The notes under the pieces were generated by a model. The model had not been told where the DNA came from. It saw nothing but the letters and a program-made list of their open reading frames with translations, and made no database searches. A program made the translations under genes and the position numbers. 64,000 nucleotides of DNA from Micropruina sonneratiae (lineage in GTDB: Bacteria > Actinomycetota > Actinomycetes > Propionibacteriales > Propionibacteriaceae): assembly GCF_025972045.1 (NCBI RefSeq), contig NZ_JAPDHX010000003.1:124001-188000 (forward strand). Reading direction: 5' to 3'. Positions within the stretch are counted from its first letter, which is position 1, and every line of letters begins with the position of its first letter. Of the stretch, positions 62,141 to 64,000 are shown piece after piece.

Positions 62141-62512
62141 GTGCCCACCATCCAGCAGTTGGTCCGCAAGGGCCGCACTGACAAGGTCAGCAAGAACAAG
62201 ACGCCCGCGCTCAAGGGTTCCCCGCAGCGGCGCGGCGTGTGCACGCGTGTGTACACCACCACCCCGAAGAAGCCGAACTCCGCGCTGCGCAAGGTGGCCC
62301 GCGTCCGGCTGTCCTCCGGTGTCGAGGTGACCGCGTACATCCCCGGTGTGGGTCACAACTTGCAGGAGCACTCGATGGTGCTGGTTCGCGGTGGCCGGGT
62401 GAAGGACCTGCCCGGCGTCCGTTACAAGATCATCCGCGGTTCGCTCGACACCCAGGGCGTCAAGAACCGCAAGCAGGCTCGCAGCCGTTACGGCGCGAAG
62501 AAGGAGAAGTAA
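62141..62512 (+). CDS. rpsL: 30S ribosomal protein S12
   Basis: S12 (123 residues) sits at the decoding centre. The loops [12 protein letters not shown] and [12 protein letters not shown] carry lysines at the usual streptomycin-resistance positions, so the allele is of the sensitive type. The start is GTG at 62141. The stop shares one base with the rpsG start. Confidence 0.98.
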   Translation: MPTIQQLVRKGRTDKVSKNKTPALKGSPQRRGVCTRVYTTTPKKPNSALRKVARVRLSSGVEVTAYIPGVGHNLQEHSMVLVRGGRVKDLPGVRYKIIRGSLDTQGVKNRKQARSRYGAKKEK

Positions 62513-62982
62513 TGCCGCGCAAGGGCCCCGCACCGAAGCGCCCGGTCGTCGTTGACCCCGTCTACGGCTCGCCGCTGGTTTCGCAACTGGTCAGCAAGAT
62601 CCTGCTCGACGGCAAGAAGACCGTTGCGCAGAACATCGTCTACTCCGCTCTTGAGGGCACCCGGGCCAAGACCGGCGTTGATCCCGTGCAGACCCTCAAG
62701 AAGGCCCTGGACAACATCCGCCCCGCGCTCGAGGTGAAGAGCCGCCGCGTCGGCGGTGCGACCTACCAGGTGCCCGTCGAGGTGAAGCCCAACCGGGCCA
62801 ACACCCTGGCGCTGCGCTGGCTGGTCAGCTTCTCGCGGCAGCGTCGTGAGAAGACCATGACCGAGCGGCTGATGAACGAGCTGCTGGACGCGTCCAACGG
62901 CCTGGGTGCCTCGGTGAAGCGTCGCGAGGACACGCACAAGATGGCCGAGGCCAACCGCGCCTTCGCCCATTACCGCTGGTGA
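62512..62982 (+). CDS. rpsG: 30S ribosomal protein S7
   Basis: S7 (156 residues) nucleates assembly of the 30S head. It begins [19 protein letters not shown] and ends [13 protein letters not shown], the full family length. The ATG at 62512 overlaps the rpsL stop (TAATG), with AAGGAGAAG as ribosome site inside rpsL. Confidence 0.98.
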   Translation: MPRKGPAPKRPVVVDPVYGSPLVSQLVSKILLDGKKTVAQNIVYSALEGTRAKTGVDPVQTLKKALDNIRPALEVKSRRVGGATYQVPVEVKPNRANTLALRWLVSFSRQRREKTMTERLMNELLDASNGLGASVKRREDTHKMAEANRAFAHYRW

Positions 62983-63072
62983 TCTGAGGCTCTCCACCCG
63001 GGCGATCCCCGGGGGAGGGCTTCTCGCCTGCCCGCCCACAACTGGAATCAAGAATTTCGAGGAGCCTCACAA

Positions 63073-64000
<928 letters not shown>

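Noticed and set aside
62990-63030. CCCGGG-CGAT-CCCGGG pairing between rpsG and fusA as a terminator
   Set aside because: The stem is short and lies inside a well-known operon, so full termination before fusA is unlikely; it may at most cause partial attenuation or RNA processing.

Overview
The window is a gene-dense, high-GC chromosomal segment (roughly 68-70% GC by eye) from an actinomycete. The gene order tRNA-Thr, tRNA-Met, rpmG, two MaoC dehydratases, murB, tRNA-Trp, secE, nusG, rplK, rplA, rplJ, rplL, rpoB, rpoC, rpsL, rpsG, fusA is the actinobacterial one. Many genes start with GTG or TTG, and several have a TAnnnT box 6-7 bases before the start codon, as expected for leaderless mRNAs. 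An MptB-like polyprenol-phosphomannose mannosyltransferase, gamma-alpha fused KorA, and a DUF6297-like membrane protein point to Propionibacteriales, probably Propionibacteriaceae; that placement is inference.

Region by region. 1-2.9 kb: a truncated membrane protein and a fatty-acid desaturase. 2.9-23.6 kb: a respiratory block with isochorismate synthase (menaquinone head), a geranylgeranyl-reductase-type flavoprotein (quinone tail), a complete 14-gene nuoA-N complex I operon, a polyprenyl diphosphate synthase (quinone tail) and a type II NADH dehydrogenase. 23.8-31.0 kb: amidase, M13 peptidase, a small acidic protein, a DoxX-like protein and the 2-oxoacid:ferredoxin oxidoreductase korAB. 31-34.5 kb: an assimilatory sulfate reduction operon (sulfite reductase, cysH, a siroheme-type chelatase) preceded by a leaderless cysteine-containing leader peptide. 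34.6-39.6 kb: mannosyltransferase, enoyl-CoA hydratase/hydrolase-like protein, exonuclease III, a broken enolase gene, YajQ. 39.6-48.3 kb: four tRNA genes, a GNAT acetyltransferase, rpmG, the MaoC pair, murB, an aminotransferase and the secE-to-rplL translation/secretion genes with an L10 leader. 50.4-58.0 kb: rpoBC. 58.1-61.9 kb: rpiB and a modE-like/modA/modB/modC molybdate transport operon. 62.1-64 kb: rpsL, rpsG and the 5' part of fusA.

The most unusual part lies between rplL and rpoB (48.3-50.5 kb). A 435-residue regulator with an XRE-type DNA-binding domain and a TPR-like C-terminal region is transcribed divergently from an unannotated 47-codon gene that encodes a small peptide with a clear signal sequence. 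A palindrome of the form TTGAC-N6-GTCAA sits in their shared intergenic region and again exactly at the 3' end of the regulator gene, upstream of a strongly structured stretch ending in a terminator-like hairpin. This layout resembles the peptide/receptor pairs of Firmicutes (RRNPP family) and is the best candidate here for an undescribed signalling system. Other notable items are the cysteine leader peptide, a 13-bp perfect inverted repeat straddling the modE-like promoter, a multiply damaged enolase pseudogene, and a family of dispersed GTCATCCCGGG-type palindromes at gene ends.
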